Below, piece after piece: positions 33,001 to 42,297 of a DNA stretch of 64,000 nucleotides. Position 1 is the stretch's first letter; each line of letters opens with the position of its first letter. Made by a program: the position numbers and the translations under genes. Below the pieces are notes generated by a model, which ran no database searches, had not been told where the DNA came from, and saw only the letters and a program-made list of their open reading frames with translations. Source of the stretch: Mesorhizobium qingshengii (GTDB lineage Bacteria > Pseudomonadota > Alphaproteobacteria > Rhizobiales > Rhizobiaceae); NCBI RefSeq assembly GCF_027563465.1, contig NZ_JAPFQA010000002.1, positions 806,001-870,000 of the forward strand, given 5' to 3'.

Positions 33001-34900
33001 GACCTCTCCCTTCACCGTCGTCGGCGTCGGCGACATGTCGGGCGACGTGTTCGGCAACGGCATGCTGCTGTCCGAGAAGACCCGGCTGATCGCCGCCTTC
33101 GACCATCGCGACATCTTCATCGACCCGGATCCGGACATGGCGGCGTCGCTGGCCGAGCGCCAGCGCATGTTCGCGTTGCCGCGTTCGAGCTGGCAGGATT
33201 ACGACAAGACGAAGCTGTCGGAAGGCGGCGTCATCGTCTCGCGCAACCAGAAGTCGATCACCTTGCCGGCTGCGGCCGCTGCGGCCATCGGCCTTGGCAA
33301 GACCACGGCGTCGCCGGTCGAGATCATGAACGCCATCCTCAAGGCGCCGGTCGACCTTCTGTGGTTCGGCGGTATCGGCACGTATCTGCGGGCATCCACC
33401 GAGACCAATGCCGATGTCGGCGACCGCGCTAACGACGCCATCCGCATCACGGCGCTCGACGTGCGCGCCAAGGTGATCGGCGAGGGCGCCAATCTCGGCG
33501 TGACGCAACGGGCGCGTATCGAGTTCGGCCTGAACGGCGGTCGCTGCAATTCCGACGCCATCGACAATTCGGGCGGCGTCAACTGCTCCGACGTCGAGGT
33601 CAATATCAAGATCGCGCTGGCGTCGGCCATGCGCAAGGGATCGCTGACACGCCCGGCGCGCAACAAGTTGCTCGCCGAGATGACCGGGGAGGTCGGCGCA
33701 CTGGTGCTCTCCAACAATTACGAGCAGACGCTGGCGCTTTCCATCGCCCGCAAGCGCGGGCTCGCCGACATTGCTCACCAGAGCCGCTTCATGGCGGCGC
33801 TGGAAGCGCGTGGCCTGCTCAATCGCACCGTGGAGACGCTGCCGTCGCCGGCGGCGCTTGCCGAGCGCGAAGCACGCGGCGAACCGCTGACCAGGGCCGA
33901 GCTCGGCGTGCTGCTCGCCTACGCCAAGATCGTGCTGTTTTCCGACATCGTCGCCAGCGACGTGCCGGACGAGCCGCATTTCGACCGCGACCTGATGGAC
34001 TATTTCCCGGAGCGCATGGCGAAGAAATTCGCGTCCGAGATCCACGGCCATCGCCTGCGCCGCGAAATCATCGCCCGCGTCGTCGCCAACGACCTGGTCA
34101 ACCGGGGTGGGCCGTCCTTCGTCAACCGGCTGCAGGAGGCGACCGGTCGCAGCGTCGCCGACGTTGTCCGCACCTTCGCGGTCGTCCGCGACGGATTTGC
34201 CTTGCCGGCGCTCTATAGCGAGATCGACGCGCTCGACAACCGCATCGACGGACAGGTGCAGCTCGATCTCTACCAGGCGGTCAGCCGGCTGATCTACGTG
34301 ACCAGCGGCTGGTATCTGAAGAACGATGCCGGCACGGCTGGGCTGGCCCAGCGCATCGCCGAACTGCAGGAAGCACGCAAGGCGCTGGAACCGAAGCTCG
34401 CCTCGCTGCTGCCGGCCTTCTCGCGCGAGCGGATCGAGGACAAGCGGCATGGTCTGTTCAAGAGCGGCGCGCCGGAAAGGCTGGCCGAACAGCTGGCGCT
34501 GACCGACGTGGCCGAACTGATCCCCGACATCGCGCTGACGGCGCGGACGGCCAATGCCGACATCGTTGCCGCGGCGAAGGCGTTCTTCGCGGTCAGCGAT
34601 GCCTTCCGCATCCCGCGCGTCGAGGACGCGGCGCGTTCGATCACGCCTTCCGACTACTACGACCAGCTGGCGCTATCGCGCGCCACCGATACGATCGGCT
34701 CGGCGCGGCGTGGCATCGCGGTGGCGGCGCTCACCGGCCATGCCAAGGCGGCGGATCCGGTGGCGGCGTGGCTGGAGGCCGGCGGCGAGCGGGTGGCGCG
34801 CATCCGCGAGCGGCTGCAGGCGCTGACCGAGGGCGGCGACATCACCGTGTCGCGGCTGTCGGTCGCATCCGGCCTGATGAGCGATCTGTCGGGGATGTAG
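30095..34900 (+). CDS. NAD-specific glutamate dehydrogenase, large (180-kDa) class
   Basis: A 1601-residue enzyme converting glutamate to 2-oxoglutarate plus ammonia with NAD. The N-terminal half carries ACT-like regulatory domains (TVVNDNMPFLFDSILGEI near 88-105). The catalytic region from about 800 contains ARGGLRWSDRAQDYRTEVLG and VPVGAKGGFFPKRLP, with the substrate-binding Lys. The NAD domain follows (VVGVGDMSGDVFGNGMLL), and the C-terminus is helical. Length is as expected (about 1600). ATG 30095 follows GGGAGGGAAT. It is monocistronic and the longest gene in the window. Confidence 0.96.
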   Translation: MASLKTASQPKKSQAKGEDKSGKLADYLLARAPAEDIAAYDVADLVRAADLAGRAVARHKKGDCVVAIDVDSGVVRQGRPMTVITVVNDNMPFLFDSILGEITDGAGEPLLVTHPVIVVKHGKGGVEEILGDGGSVKSDTAHDRLSVIHVHIGRLSVEHAEALAGRLKKLLGQVRAAVTDWKPMLARLDQAISEFRYAPVPLDKANVTEAIAFLEWLRDDNFTFLGMREFKYTGSEKSGMLERADKPGLGILADPDVLVLRRGTEAVTTTPEIRAFLHGPEPLIVTKANAKSAVHRRIYLDYIGVKTYTDKGVLSGELRIVGLFTSTAYTRSVMKIPYLRSKAETIIAKSGFNPEDHSGKALINVLESYPRDELFQVPVPILRKHAEAILGLVERPRVRALVRADQFDRFVSILVFVPRDRYDSVVREKIGAYLKTVFEGRLSAYYPAFPEGGLARVHFIIGRSGGKTPKIEQAAIEAAIRDIVRTWEDALRETAAESGADPALSAIASRFSESYRDSFSPAVALVDAGRIARISAANPIAIDYYRGAHQKPHQAALKIYHHGSPVALSRRVPVLENIGFRVISERTFEVGDDATGMIKSDQPGMVFIHDMELENSYGKPIDLGDHGALFEDAFLAVWRGDVDNDGYNGLAQTAGLWSGEITILRAYGRYLQQVGIPQSQDFIAAALNRYPEIARGLHALFLARLGPAAETEGVVAAKHLKAKIKDALEDVPNIDDDTIIRRYLNLIEASLRTNHFVADTKDKGQSLAIKLDSRSVDGLPEPRPWREIFVYGSEVEGVHLRFGPVARGGLRWSDRAQDYRTEVLGLVKAQQVKNAVIVPVGAKGGFFPKRLPAGGGRDAIFEAGTSAYKNYVSSLLSITDNIGLDGVIPPVGVVRRDQDDPYFVVAADKGTATFSDTANAISESHGFWLDDAFASGGSAGYDHKKMGITAKGAWEAVKRHFREMNRDIQTSPFTVVGVGDMSGDVFGNGMLLSEKTRLIAAFDHRDIFIDPDPDMAASLAERQRMFALPRSSWQDYDKTKLSEGGVIVSRNQKSITLPAAAAAAIGLGKTTASPVEIMNAILKAPVDLLWFGGIGTYLRASTETNADVGDRANDAIRITALDVRAKVIGEGANLGVTQRARIEFGLNGGRCNSDAIDNSGGVNCSDVEVNIKIALASAMRKGSLTRPARNKLLAEMTGEVGALVLSNNYEQTLALSIARKRGLADIAHQSRFMAALEARGLLNRTVETLPSPAALAEREARGEPLTRAELGVLLAYAKIVLFSDIVASDVPDEPHFDRDLMDYFPERMAKKFASEIHGHRLRREIIARVVANDLVNRGGPSFVNRLQEATGRSVADVVRTFAVVRDGFALPALYSEIDALDNRIDGQVQLDLYQAVSRLIYVTSGWYLKNDAGTAGLAQRIAELQEARKALEPKLASLLPAFSRERIEDKRHGLFKSGAPERLAEQLALTDVAELIPDIALTARTANADIVAAAKAFFAVSDAFRIPRVEDAARSITPSDYYDQLALSRATDTIGSARRGIAVAALTGHAKAADPVAAWLEAGGERVARIRERLQALTEGGDITVSRLSVASGLMSDLSGM

Positions 34901-34987
34901 TGACGGGATGTTATTGGGCAAGCTTTGGGGCGAGCGGTCTGTTGGGCATTCCTTGCGGCCGCTCGGTCTTGAGGTGACCACCCGGCC

Positions 34988-35725
34988 ATGAGCGAAGACA
35001 TTTACGACCCACAATTCGTCAAAGGTGTCTTCGATCGCTGCTCCAGTCAGTACATCACGTTCAGCTGGATATGTTCATTCGGCTTTACCGAGCGCTGGCG
35101 CCGGCAATGCGTCAAATCGATGCCGGCGCCGACGGGGCCGGATCCAGAGGGCTACGATCTGATGGCCGGTACCGGCGAGGTCTGGCCGCATCTGCTCAAA
35201 CGCTTTCCCGACATAGGGGCGATAACAGCCGTCGATATCTCATCGGGCATGCATCACCGCGCCATGGAGCGCCTGCACGCGCATCGCGCCCACAAGATCG
35301 CCTTCGTCGAGGACGACGTTCTGGCCAGCGACCTGCCGAAAGAAAGCGCCGATTTCATCATTTCCACGTTCGGACTGAAGACTTTCAATGGCAAGCAGCA
35401 TGCGAAGCTCGCAAAGCTGACCGCGCGCTGCCTCAAGCCCGGCGGCGTCTTCTGCATGATCGAGGCTTCCGACCCGAAGGGATGGTGGCTGAGGCCGCTC
35501 TATCTCTTCCACCTGAAGGTCATGTTACCGCTCATCGAGAGGGTGCTGCTCAGGGGCGCGCAGGATTTCGCGAGGATCGGCACCTACTCGACCAATTTCG
35601 GCGACGCCTCCGCTTTTGCCGAAATGCTGAGGGCCGAGGGGCTGGACGTCGAGTTCAAACGCTTCTTCTTCGGCTGCGCTACTGCGGTTGCGGGTAGGAA
35701 GCCGGCCGCATTTGCGCGGCCATGA
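34988..35725 (+). CDS. Class I SAM-dependent methyltransferase (UbiE-like)
   Basis: A 245-residue methyltransferase. Motif I is in GYDLMAGTGEVWP (about 55-67), then AVDISSGMHHRAMER and a post-I acidic VEDDVLASDLP. KPGGVFCMIEASDP is motif III. The N-terminus VKGVFDRCSSQYITFSWICS resembles the UbiE/COQ5 start. The substrate may be a quinone or lipid, but this is not clear. GC content is a little lower than around it. It starts 87 bp after the NAD-GDH stop. Confidence 0.8.
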   Translation: MSEDIYDPQFVKGVFDRCSSQYITFSWICSFGFTERWRRQCVKSMPAPTGPDPEGYDLMAGTGEVWPHLLKRFPDIGAITAVDISSGMHHRAMERLHAHRAHKIAFVEDDVLASDLPKESADFIISTFGLKTFNGKQHAKLAKLTARCLKPGGVFCMIEASDPKGWWLRPLYLFHLKVMLPLIERVLLRGAQDFARIGTYSTNFGDASAFAEMLRAEGLDVEFKRFFFGCATAVAGRKPAAFARP

Positions 35726-35774
35726 AAAACATGCAGACATGGCGCCCGACGCGGGCGCGGCCGGGGGAATCAGC

Positions 35775-37151
35775 ATGGCGGTAGAAACAGTGCAGCGTGC
35801 ATCCGGGCGCGGCATCTGGGGATGGATGTTCTTTGACTGGGCGGCGCAGCCGTTCTTCACGGTCGTCACCACCTTCATCTTCGGTCCTTATTTCGTTTCG
35901 CGCATGGCGGGCGACCCCAACACCGGCCAGGCCGTCTGGGGTTACGGGATCGCCGCGGCAGGGCTGGTCATCGCCGTGCTGTCGCCGATCCTCGGCTCGA
36001 TCGCCGACCAGACCGGACCGCGCAAGCCATGGATAGCGTTCTTCGCCGCGATCAAGATCACCAGCCTGACCCTGCTCTGGTTCGCCGCGCCCGGCTCCAA
36101 CCTGTTCCTGGTCGTGGCGCTGTTTTCGCTGGCCTCCGTGGCGGCGGAATTCTCGACCGTGTTCAACGATTCGATGATGCCGCGCCTGGTGCCGAAACGC
36201 GAGATCGGCCGGATCTCCAACATTGCCTGGGGCCTCGGCTATCTCGGTGGCATGATCGCGCTGATCTTCGTCGTCACCTGCATGGCTGGCTCACCGGAAA
36301 CCGGCAAGACGATCATCGGCATCGACCCACTGTTCGGGCTCGACCCGAAGCTGGGCGAGGATGCCAGGGCCACCGGACCGCTGTCGGCGGGCTGGTATTT
36401 CCTGTTCATCCTGCCGATGTTCTTCTTCACGCCGGACGCCATCAAGGGCATTGCGATCGGGCCGGCGGTGCGCGAAGGCCTGTCGGAACTGAAATCGACG
36501 CTGGCCGAGGTGCGCCGGCGCGGCGGCATCTTCCGCTTCCTCGTCGCCCGCATGATCTACCAGGACGGCGTCAATGCGCTGTTGGCGCTGGGCGGCACCT
36601 TCGCGGCGGCGATGTTCCACTGGTCGATCACCGAGATCGGCATGTTCGGCATCATCCTCAACGTCGTCGCCATCTTCGGCTGCTGGATCGCCGCGCGCCT
36701 CGATACCGCACTTGGCTCCAAGGTGGTGGTGATGATTGCGCTGGTGATGCTCTCGGTCGCCACCATCGGCGTCGTCTCGACGGGTCCGGGCTTCACGCTG
36801 CTCGGCCTGATACAGCTGTCGACGGTCGATTCGGGCGGGCTGTTCGGCACGGCGGCCGAAAAGGCCTACATCATGTACGGGCTGTTGATCGGCCTGGCCT
36901 TCGGGCCGGTGCAGGCGTCGTCGCGTTCCTACATGGCGCGCAGCGTGACGGCGGCGGAATCCGGCCGCTATTTCGGCATCTATGCGCTGGCTGGACGGGC
37001 AACCAGCTTCCTGGCGCCGTTCCTGGTGGCGACGATCACCGCCGTCAGCGGCTCGGCCCGGCTTGGCATGGCGGTGATCATCCTGTTCCTGGCCATCGGC
37101 ATGGCGATCCTGATCAGGACGCCCTATCCGGCGGATCGGCCGGCGGAGTGA
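35775..37151 (+). CDS. MFS transporter of the UMF1/Atg22-like family
   Basis: A 458-residue membrane protein with about twelve helices. The N-terminus GIWGWMFFDWAAQPFFTVVTTFIFGPYF is the hallmark of the UMF1 (Atg22-related) family: a Trp-rich helix with an F-D-W-A-x-x-P/S motif. SPILGSIADQTGPRKPWIAFF is the MFS loop. ATG 35775 is the natural start; the longer frame overlaps the methyltransferase. Substrate unknown; fungal Atg22 exports vacuolar amino acids. Convergent with purH across a repeat. Confidence 0.88.
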   Translation: MAVETVQRASGRGIWGWMFFDWAAQPFFTVVTTFIFGPYFVSRMAGDPNTGQAVWGYGIAAAGLVIAVLSPILGSIADQTGPRKPWIAFFAAIKITSLTLLWFAAPGSNLFLVVALFSLASVAAEFSTVFNDSMMPRLVPKREIGRISNIAWGLGYLGGMIALIFVVTCMAGSPETGKTIIGIDPLFGLDPKLGEDARATGPLSAGWYFLFILPMFFFTPDAIKGIAIGPAVREGLSELKSTLAEVRRRGGIFRFLVARMIYQDGVNALLALGGTFAAAMFHWSITEIGMFGIILNVVAIFGCWIAARLDTALGSKVVVMIALVMLSVATIGVVSTGPGFTLLGLIQLSTVDSGGLFGTAAEKAYIMYGLLIGLAFGPVQASSRSYMARSVTAAESGRYFGIYALAGRATSFLAPFLVATITAVSGSARLGMAVIILFLAIGMAILIRTPYPADRPAE

Positions 37152-37156
37152 CTTTA

Positions 37157-37393
37157 CCCTCCCCCTTGTGGGGGTGAGCAGCCGGTTCGCGTGAGCGAAT
37201 TCATCGTGCCAGTGGCACGATGAAAGGCCGGCGAACGCCGGGACGCTGCGAAGCAGCGGGGACCCGGCCGGGCGGTTGGAATCAGCTATCTGGCCCTTCG
37301 CAAGCTCAGGGCGTTCGAAGCTCGAAAAGCCAAGCAATTGGCTTTTCGTCCGGCGCGCGGACCGCTTCTCACCCCCACAAGGGGAAGGGTAAG
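37157..37393. repeat. Composite palindromic intergenic repeat
   Basis: The 247-bp gap between the MFS gene and purH is almost entirely repeat. Outer arms ccctcccccttgtgggggtg (37157 on) and cacccccacaaggggaaggg (37371 on) are inverted. Inside are ATCGTGCCagtGGCACGAT (37203-37221) and the module aagccaagcaattggctt followed by ccggcgcgcggaccgcttct, also found at 19082-19130. Confidence 0.75.
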
Positions 37394-37398
37394 GCGCC

Positions 37399-39015
37399 TC
37401 AATGCCGGAAATGCCTCACGCCCGTAAACACCATCGCGATGCCGTGCTTGTCGGCGGCGGCGATGACGTCGTCGTCACGCATCGAGCCGCCCGGCTGGAT
37501 GACGGCGGTGGCGCCGGCCTCGATCGCGGACAGCAAGCCGTCGGCGAAGGGGAAGAAGGCGTCGGAAGCGACGACGGAGCCCCTGGTCAGCGGTTGGGCA
37601 AGGCCTGCTGCCTCGGCGGCGTCGAGCGCCTTGCGGGCGGCGATGCGTGAGGAATCGACCCGGCTCATCTGGCCGGCGCCGATGCCGACGGTTGCGCCGT
37701 CCTTGACGTAGACGATGGCGTTCGACTTGACGTGCTTGGCGACGCGGAAGGCGAACTTCAGGTCGGCCATTTCGGCCGCTGTCGGCTCGCGCTTCGTCAC
37801 CACCTTCAGCTCGAGGTCGTCGACCACGGCATTGTCCCTGCCCTGGACGAGCAGGCCGCCGGCGACGGATTTGACCGTCGTGCCAGGGGTGCGCGGATCG
37901 GGCAGTCCGCCGGTGACCAGCAGGCGCAGGTTCTTCTTCGCCGCGACGATTGCCGCTGCCTCGTCGGTCGCATCGGGTGCAATGATCACCTCGGTGAAGG
38001 TCTTCACGATCTCTTCGGCGGCCTCGGCGTCGAGGACACGGTTCATGGCAACGATACCGCCGAAGGCCGAGACGGGATCGCAGGCGAGCGCCCTGGCGTA
38101 GGCTGCCTTCAGCGACGTGCCTTCAGCGACGCCGCATGGGTTGGCATGCTTGATGATGGCAACGGCGGCGGAGCGGTTCGGATCGAATTCGCCGGCCAGT
38201 TCGAAAGCGGCGTCGGTGTCGTTGATGTTGTTGTAGGAGAGCTGCTTGCCCTGAAGCTGGCGCGCAGTGGCGACGCCCGGCCGCTTGTCGCCGTTGACGT
38301 AGAAGCCGGCGCTCTGGTGCGGGTTCTCGCCATAGCGCATCACCTCGACCAGCCTGCCGCCAAAGGCGCGCCAGGTCGGATGCTCGATCTCGAGCGCCTC
38401 GGCGAACCAGCCGGAGATCGCCGCGTCATAGCTGGCGGTGCGGGCAAAGGCCTTGGCCGCCAGCTTCTTGCGGAAATCCAGCGACAGCGAGCCGAAATTC
38501 ATCTCCAGCGCATTGAGCACCGAGGCGTAATCGCCGGGGTCGGTGACGATGGCGACATAGGCGTGGTTCTTGGCCGAGGCGCGGATCATCGCCGGGCCGC
38601 CAATGTCGATGTTCTCGACGATCGCGGCATAGTCGGCGCCGGAGCGGCGGACTTCCTCGAAAGGGTAGAGATTGGAGACGACCAGATCGATCGGCTCGAT
38701 CTTGTGGTCGCGCATCGCCTTGGCATGCTCGGGGTCGTCACGCACGCCAAGCAGCGCGCCATGCACCGAAGGATGCAGCGTCTTGACGCGGCCATCCATG
38801 ATCTCGGGAAAACCGGTGAGCTCGGAGACGTCGCGCACGGCCATGCCGGCTTCGGCGATCGCCTTGGCCGTGCCGCCGGTGGAGACCAGCTCGACGCCGG
38901 CGGCCGCCAGCGCCCTGGCGAGATCGATGAGGCCGGTCTTGTCGAAAACGGAGAGCAGCGCGCGACGGACGGGAACGAGATCAGGGGCGGGAATGTTCTT
39001 GGCGGCGACGGCCAT
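37399..39015 (-). CDS. purH: Bifunctional IMP cyclohydrolase / AICAR transformylase
   Basis: A 538-residue enzyme for the last two steps of IMP synthesis: formylation of AICAR by 10-formyl-THF, then ring closure. The N-terminal MGS-like cyclohydrolase domain is seen in [20 protein letters not shown] and STGGTAKAI. The transformylase domain carries the Lys-His pair in [13 protein letters not shown] and the C-terminal [14 protein letters not shown] 39015 matches the usual length; an in-frame GTG at 39033 is possible. Cytoplasmic. Confidence 0.97.
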   Translation of the reverse strand: MAVAAKNIPAPDLVPVRRALLSVFDKTGLIDLARALAAAGVELVSTGGTAKAIAEAGMAVRDVSELTGFPEIMDGRVKTLHPSVHGALLGVRDDPEHAKAMRDHKIEPIDLVVSNLYPFEEVRRSGADYAAIVENIDIGGPAMIRASAKNHAYVAIVTDPGDYASVLNALEMNFGSLSLDFRKKLAAKAFARTASYDAAISGWFAEALEIEHPTWRAFGGRLVEVMRYGENPHQSAGFYVNGDKRPGVATARQLQGKQLSYNNINDTDAAFELAGEFDPNRSAAVAIIKHANPCGVAEGTSLKAAYARALACDPVSAFGGIVAMNRVLDAEAAEEIVKTFTEVIIAPDATDEAAAIVAAKKNLRLLVTGGLPDPRTPGTTVKSVAGGLLVQGRDNAVVDDLELKVVTKREPTAAEMADLKFAFRVAKHVKSNAIVYVKDGATVGIGAGQMSRVDSSRIAARKALDAAEAAGLAQPLTRGSVVASDAFFPFADGLLSAIEAGATAVIQPGGSMRDDDVIAAADKHGIAMVFTGVRHFRH

Positions 39016-39165
39016 GGGCTGGCGGCCTTTCACGGCTTGTGTGGTGGATGCCCGCGCCGTAGCACATGAGGCCCGGAAATCAAGCGCCGCGCATCATTCG
39101 ACGGTTTCACATGCAATTTGGTGGTCCCGGATATAGGCTCATCTCCTCTTAATGGAGGAGAACCG

Positions 39166-39474
39166 ATGGCATTTGTCCGTATTGGCCAATTCAAGGCTTT
39201 GCCGGATACGACGGAGCAATTGCGGGCGATCTACGAGGGCGAGGCGATCCCCGCCATCCGCGCCGCGAACGGCAACATCAGCGCCGTGCTGCTGCAACAG
39301 CATCAGCAGCGCGACATATTCATGGCAATCACCGTCTGGAGCACCGTCGAGGACGCGGAGCGTTATGACCGCAGCGGCCAGGCGGCGGCGATGGTCGACA
39401 AGATCCGCTTCGCCTTCGCCGGCCCGCCATCGCTCAGCACCTATGACGCCTTCGGTATTTCGCAACAGGCTTGA
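39166..39474 (+). CDS. Antibiotic biosynthesis monooxygenase (ABM) domain protein
   Basis: A 102-residue single-domain protein with the dimeric ferredoxin-like ABM fold: FVRIGQFKALPDTTEQLRAIY, then NGNISAVLLQQHQQRDIFMAI and VWSTVEDAERYD. Such proteins act as cofactor-free quinol monooxygenases or in detoxification, but many are unassigned. ATG 39166 follows GGAGGAG closely. It is divergent from purH (151 bp) and convergent with the heparinase gene. Confidence 0.8.
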   Translation: MAFVRIGQFKALPDTTEQLRAIYEGEAIPAIRAANGNISAVLLQQHQQRDIFMAITVWSTVEDAERYDRSGQAAAMVDKIRFAFAGPPSLSTYDAFGISQQA

Positions 39475-39501
39475 GCGCGCCGACTGTGCTGGCGCGTCAG
39501 C

Positions 39502-41226
39502 TCAGTTGTTTTCCGGGTAGCCGGCGACGCTGGTGCGCGTCAGCTGCCAATGGACCTCGGCAACGTCCGATGCCTTGAAGGCGAGCACGATCTGCCGGCT
39601 GCGGCGCGGGCCGCCAAGACCGGCGAAATAGATCGATTCCTCGACCTCCGGCACCACTTCGGTGGAGGTGAACACCCAGGTGTCGGCCTGATCTGCGGCC
39701 AGGACCAGGCGATCGTGCTCGTCCTGCAGCAGGTCGATGTCGGGGTGGACGTGGAAGCGGACGGTGATGAAATCGCGGCCGTTGTTGCGGATCGCGGCAT
39801 TGCCCGGCCTCAGGAACCGGTCCCTGCCGGCCAGCACGTTGCCATTCGTCGACAGTTTCAGCTCGCGCTCATGCAGGAAGCCGAAGCGGGCGACATAGCC
39901 ATCGTGGCGGGCGATGAAACCCTGAACGCCCTTCTGGTCGGTGCGCTTGCACGGGACGTGCTGCGGGCCGCCGATCAACGGCGAGCCGAGCAGGTCGTTG
40001 ACGCGCAGCGAATGGCTGAAGCGTGCCGACGACGTGTCGTTGATGGTGGCGGTCGAGTGGGCGGCCGTGGCGCGGGCCAGCGGCCGGAACTCGGCGGCGC
40101 CATAGGTGTCGATGCCGGCATTGACGATGTAGTGCTGGCGGCCGGACGACAGTTCGAAGGCGAGGCATCCGGCGTGCGCGGCGTTGGAAACGTCGACCGG
40201 CGGTGGCAGGCCGGTGTCGGCGATGACGGTGACGCCTCCCATCGACAGGCGCTCATAGCCCGAATGCGGCGCATGCAGGAGCGGTGCGCCGGCGGTGTCG
40301 TCGTGGCGCAGGATGGTGGCGATGCGGTCATGGATGGTGGCGCCCATGCCGTTGAAGCGGGCGAGGCTGCCGTCCTGGTGGCGGAAGAAGCGCAGCGCCG
40401 GCAGCATGCGGTCGATGGCGCCGATCAGCGCCTGCGGCGGCGTTTCCGCCTGGTTGGCATAGGTCTGGCGAAGGGGCAAAAGGTCGGCGAGGATTTCCAG
40501 CACCGCCATCGGATTGCGCGAGATGTGTCCGCCGTCGGCGAGGATCTGGCGGTCGAGTTCCTCGGCGAGGTTGCGGGTCGCGCCGCGCAGCGCCGATGCG
40601 GGTGCCGGCAAGGAAAGGGCGGCGAAGGCCAGCGCGATGCGGGCGCGCAGCCGGTCCTTGCCGTCGGGCATCTCGCGCGCCATCGACTTGAGGTAGCGGA
40701 TCTGCATGGCGAGCGATTTCAGGAAGGCGCGGTAGAAGGGGAACTCGGCGCCCTGCAACACGACAGAGGAATGCTGCAGCCAGGCGATGATGCGCTTGGC
40801 TGTCGTGCCGGGCTCCCAGGCAATGCCGGAAATATGGCTGCCATGCATGGCGATCCAGTCCGCGACCAGCGCGCGGGCGTTGGCGGCGGCAAGGTCGGTG
40901 CTGGCGGCACGCATGTGGCGCAGCCAGCGAAAGCCGTGCAGCGTCTTTTGCCAGCCGCGATTGGGTACGTTGATCTGGAAAGGCGACTTGCCGCCGGTCT
41001 CGACCAGGTGCCCCGACAAGGGGTAGCGGCCGTAGTAAATCTCAAGCGCGATCTGCGGGTCGGCGAGGCGCAGGTCCGGCGGCGCGATCAGCACACGTTC
41101 CGGCGTGCGGCCGGAATAGCGCCAGCGATAGACCGGCCCGGCACGCAGGCGCCGGCGCGTTTTGCGCCAGAACTCCTTCGCGACAAGCGTCCAAAGACGC
41201 GCCGTGCTGCTGGCAGCCAGTGCCAA
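39502..41226 (-). CDS. Heparinase II/III-like protein
   Basis: A 574-residue protein. The N-terminal half is alpha-helical (alginate lyase-like toroid; WLQHSSVVLQGAEFPFYRAFLKSL), and the C-terminal Hepar_II_III beta domain includes HDDTAGAPLLHAPHSGYERL, YIVNAGIDTYG and ATAAHSTATINDTSSARF. In rhizobia this gene commonly lies between rsmB and purH; its true substrate is unknown, and it may be a polysaccharide lyase. The start is TTG at 41226 (MALAASSTARLW), with AGGAGGGG a few bases upstream; no ATG is available nearby. Here it is separated from rsmB by the AraC/PhyH pair. Confidence 0.85.
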   Translation of the reverse strand: MALAASSTARLWTLVAKEFWRKTRRRLRAGPVYRWRYSGRTPERVLIAPPDLRLADPQIALEIYYGRYPLSGHLVETGGKSPFQINVPNRGWQKTLHGFRWLRHMRAASTDLAAANARALVADWIAMHGSHISGIAWEPGTTAKRIIAWLQHSSVVLQGAEFPFYRAFLKSLAMQIRYLKSMAREMPDGKDRLRARIALAFAALSLPAPASALRGATRNLAEELDRQILADGGHISRNPMAVLEILADLLPLRQTYANQAETPPQALIGAIDRMLPALRFFRHQDGSLARFNGMGATIHDRIATILRHDDTAGAPLLHAPHSGYERLSMGGVTVIADTGLPPPVDVSNAAHAGCLAFELSSGRQHYIVNAGIDTYGAAEFRPLARATAAHSTATINDTSSARFSHSLRVNDLLGSPLIGGPQHVPCKRTDQKGVQGFIARHDGYVARFGFLHERELKLSTNGNVLAGRDRFLRPGNAAIRNNGRDFITVRFHVHPDIDLLQDEHDRLVLAADQADTWVFTSTEVVPEVEESIYFAGLGGPRRSRQIVLAFKASDVAEVHWQLTRTSVAGYPENN

Positions 41227-41388
41227 AACCCCTCCTGATCGTCCTCTACCCCAAGCTCAAGCTTATATGATTCAAGAACTTATGCGAAGGCGGATTCCAC
41301 CAAAGCGAGGGGGTTCACTCCGAGGCGGCATCATCGACCCCAAGAAAGTCAAGCCTTTCCGGGATCATATCGATGGTCGCGTCGCTGT

Positions 41389-42246
41389 TCATTTCCTCGT
41401 GTGGCGGTGTCGAAACTCGCTGGGCGAGCACGTCTCACGATCCCGAAAGAGCCGGGAAAAATAGAAGGCATCGTGTATGCCAACCGCCATGGCCACCGCC
41501 TCGACGGGTGAATCGGTGGTCACCAGCAATTGCTTGGCGAGGTCGAGCCGGATACGCAATTGGAATGCCTTGGGCGATAGCCCGGTGTGCAGTGCGAACT
41601 TGCGGCGCAGGGTCGCCGGCGACATTTCGAATTTCGCGGCGAACGCCTTGAGGTCAAGCGGTTCGACCGCGCGATTGCGCAGGTCCTCGACGGCGCGCTG
41701 GAAATCGGGACGGCTTTCGCTGTTGCCCCAGCCAATCGCTTGCCGGGCGGCCCGCACGACCAATCGATGCACGGTGGCGGCGGCCTCCGCCTGACTTAGC
41801 GCGGTATCCAGGGACAGCTCGGCATACAGCCGATCGAACAGCCGCTGCATGTCGCCGAGATCGGACAGACGAACGACCGGCGCCTGTTCAACGATCAGAC
41901 GCATGCGCGTGAAATCGCGCGTCAAGGCACCTTCGAAGAGCGCCCAGCGCTCGGTCCATCCCGACTCGTCCGGCCCATAGGAATGCGCCTTGCCGGGGAA
42001 CAGCCAGAACAGGCTGGGCGCCGCGATTGCCTGCTTGCCCGCGGCCCCGGTTTCCAGCCAGCCCTTGCCTTGCTCCACCAGCACCACGGCAAAATCCGGC
42101 AGCCTTCGCCCGACAATGGCTTGCTCGACACGATGGCGGCCGACACCCGTCACCGACAGGCCGCCCATCGCGGCCGAGGGCGATCGGTACAATGCCAATT
42201 GGCGGTCAGGCATGAGCGAAAAGTCCAGGTTGAATCTTCTGTTCAT
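41389..42246 (-). CDS. AraC family transcriptional regulator
   Basis: A 285-residue regulator. The N-terminal cupin-like sensing region runs to about 150 (PDFAVVLVEQGKGWLE, FWLFPGKAHSYGP). The C-terminal pair of helix-turn-helices includes LDLKAFAAKFEMSPATLRRKF and VEAVAMAVGIHDAFYFSRLFR. The start is ATG 42246 or an in-frame GTG at 42264. It is divergent from the PhyH gene, with 51 bp between, so it probably controls that gene. The pair sits inside an otherwise conserved rsmB-heparinase-purH order. Confidence 0.88.
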   Translation of the reverse strand: MNRRFNLDFSLMPDRQLALYRSPSAAMGGLSVTGVGRHRVEQAIVGRRLPDFAVVLVEQGKGWLETGAAGKQAIAAPSLFWLFPGKAHSYGPDESGWTERWALFEGALTRDFTRMRLIVEQAPVVRLSDLGDMQRLFDRLYAELSLDTALSQAEAAATVHRLVVRAARQAIGWGNSESRPDFQRAVEDLRNRAVEPLDLKAFAAKFEMSPATLRRKFALHTGLSPKAFQLRIRLDLAKQLLVTTDSPVEAVAMAVGIHDAFYFSRLFRDRETCSPSEFRHRHTRK

Positions 42247-42275
42247 GGGCACTGGCCACCACAATAGGGCATTGT

Positions 42276-42287
42276 CAGCCTAGGCTG
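42276..42287. promoter_or_regulatory. Palindrome in AraC/PhyH intergenic gap
   Basis: CAGCCTAGGCTG is a perfect 12-bp palindrome in the 51-bp gap between the divergent regulator and dioxygenase genes, just before the PhyH ribosome site. It may be an operator or an mRNA hairpin. Confidence 0.3.
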
Positions 42288-42297
42288 GAAGCCATGG

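Noticed and set aside
30866-34450. A 1194-codon open frame on the minus strand opposite the NAD-GDH gene
   Set aside because: It is the mirror of a high-GC gene; no family motifs, and low-complexity Arg/Asp/Val-rich translation typical of antisense shadows.
41267-41464. Small plus-strand ORF before the AraC gene (starts MIQELMRRR)
   Set aside because: Poor coding bias, no ribosome site, and its end overlaps the AraC C-terminus antisense.
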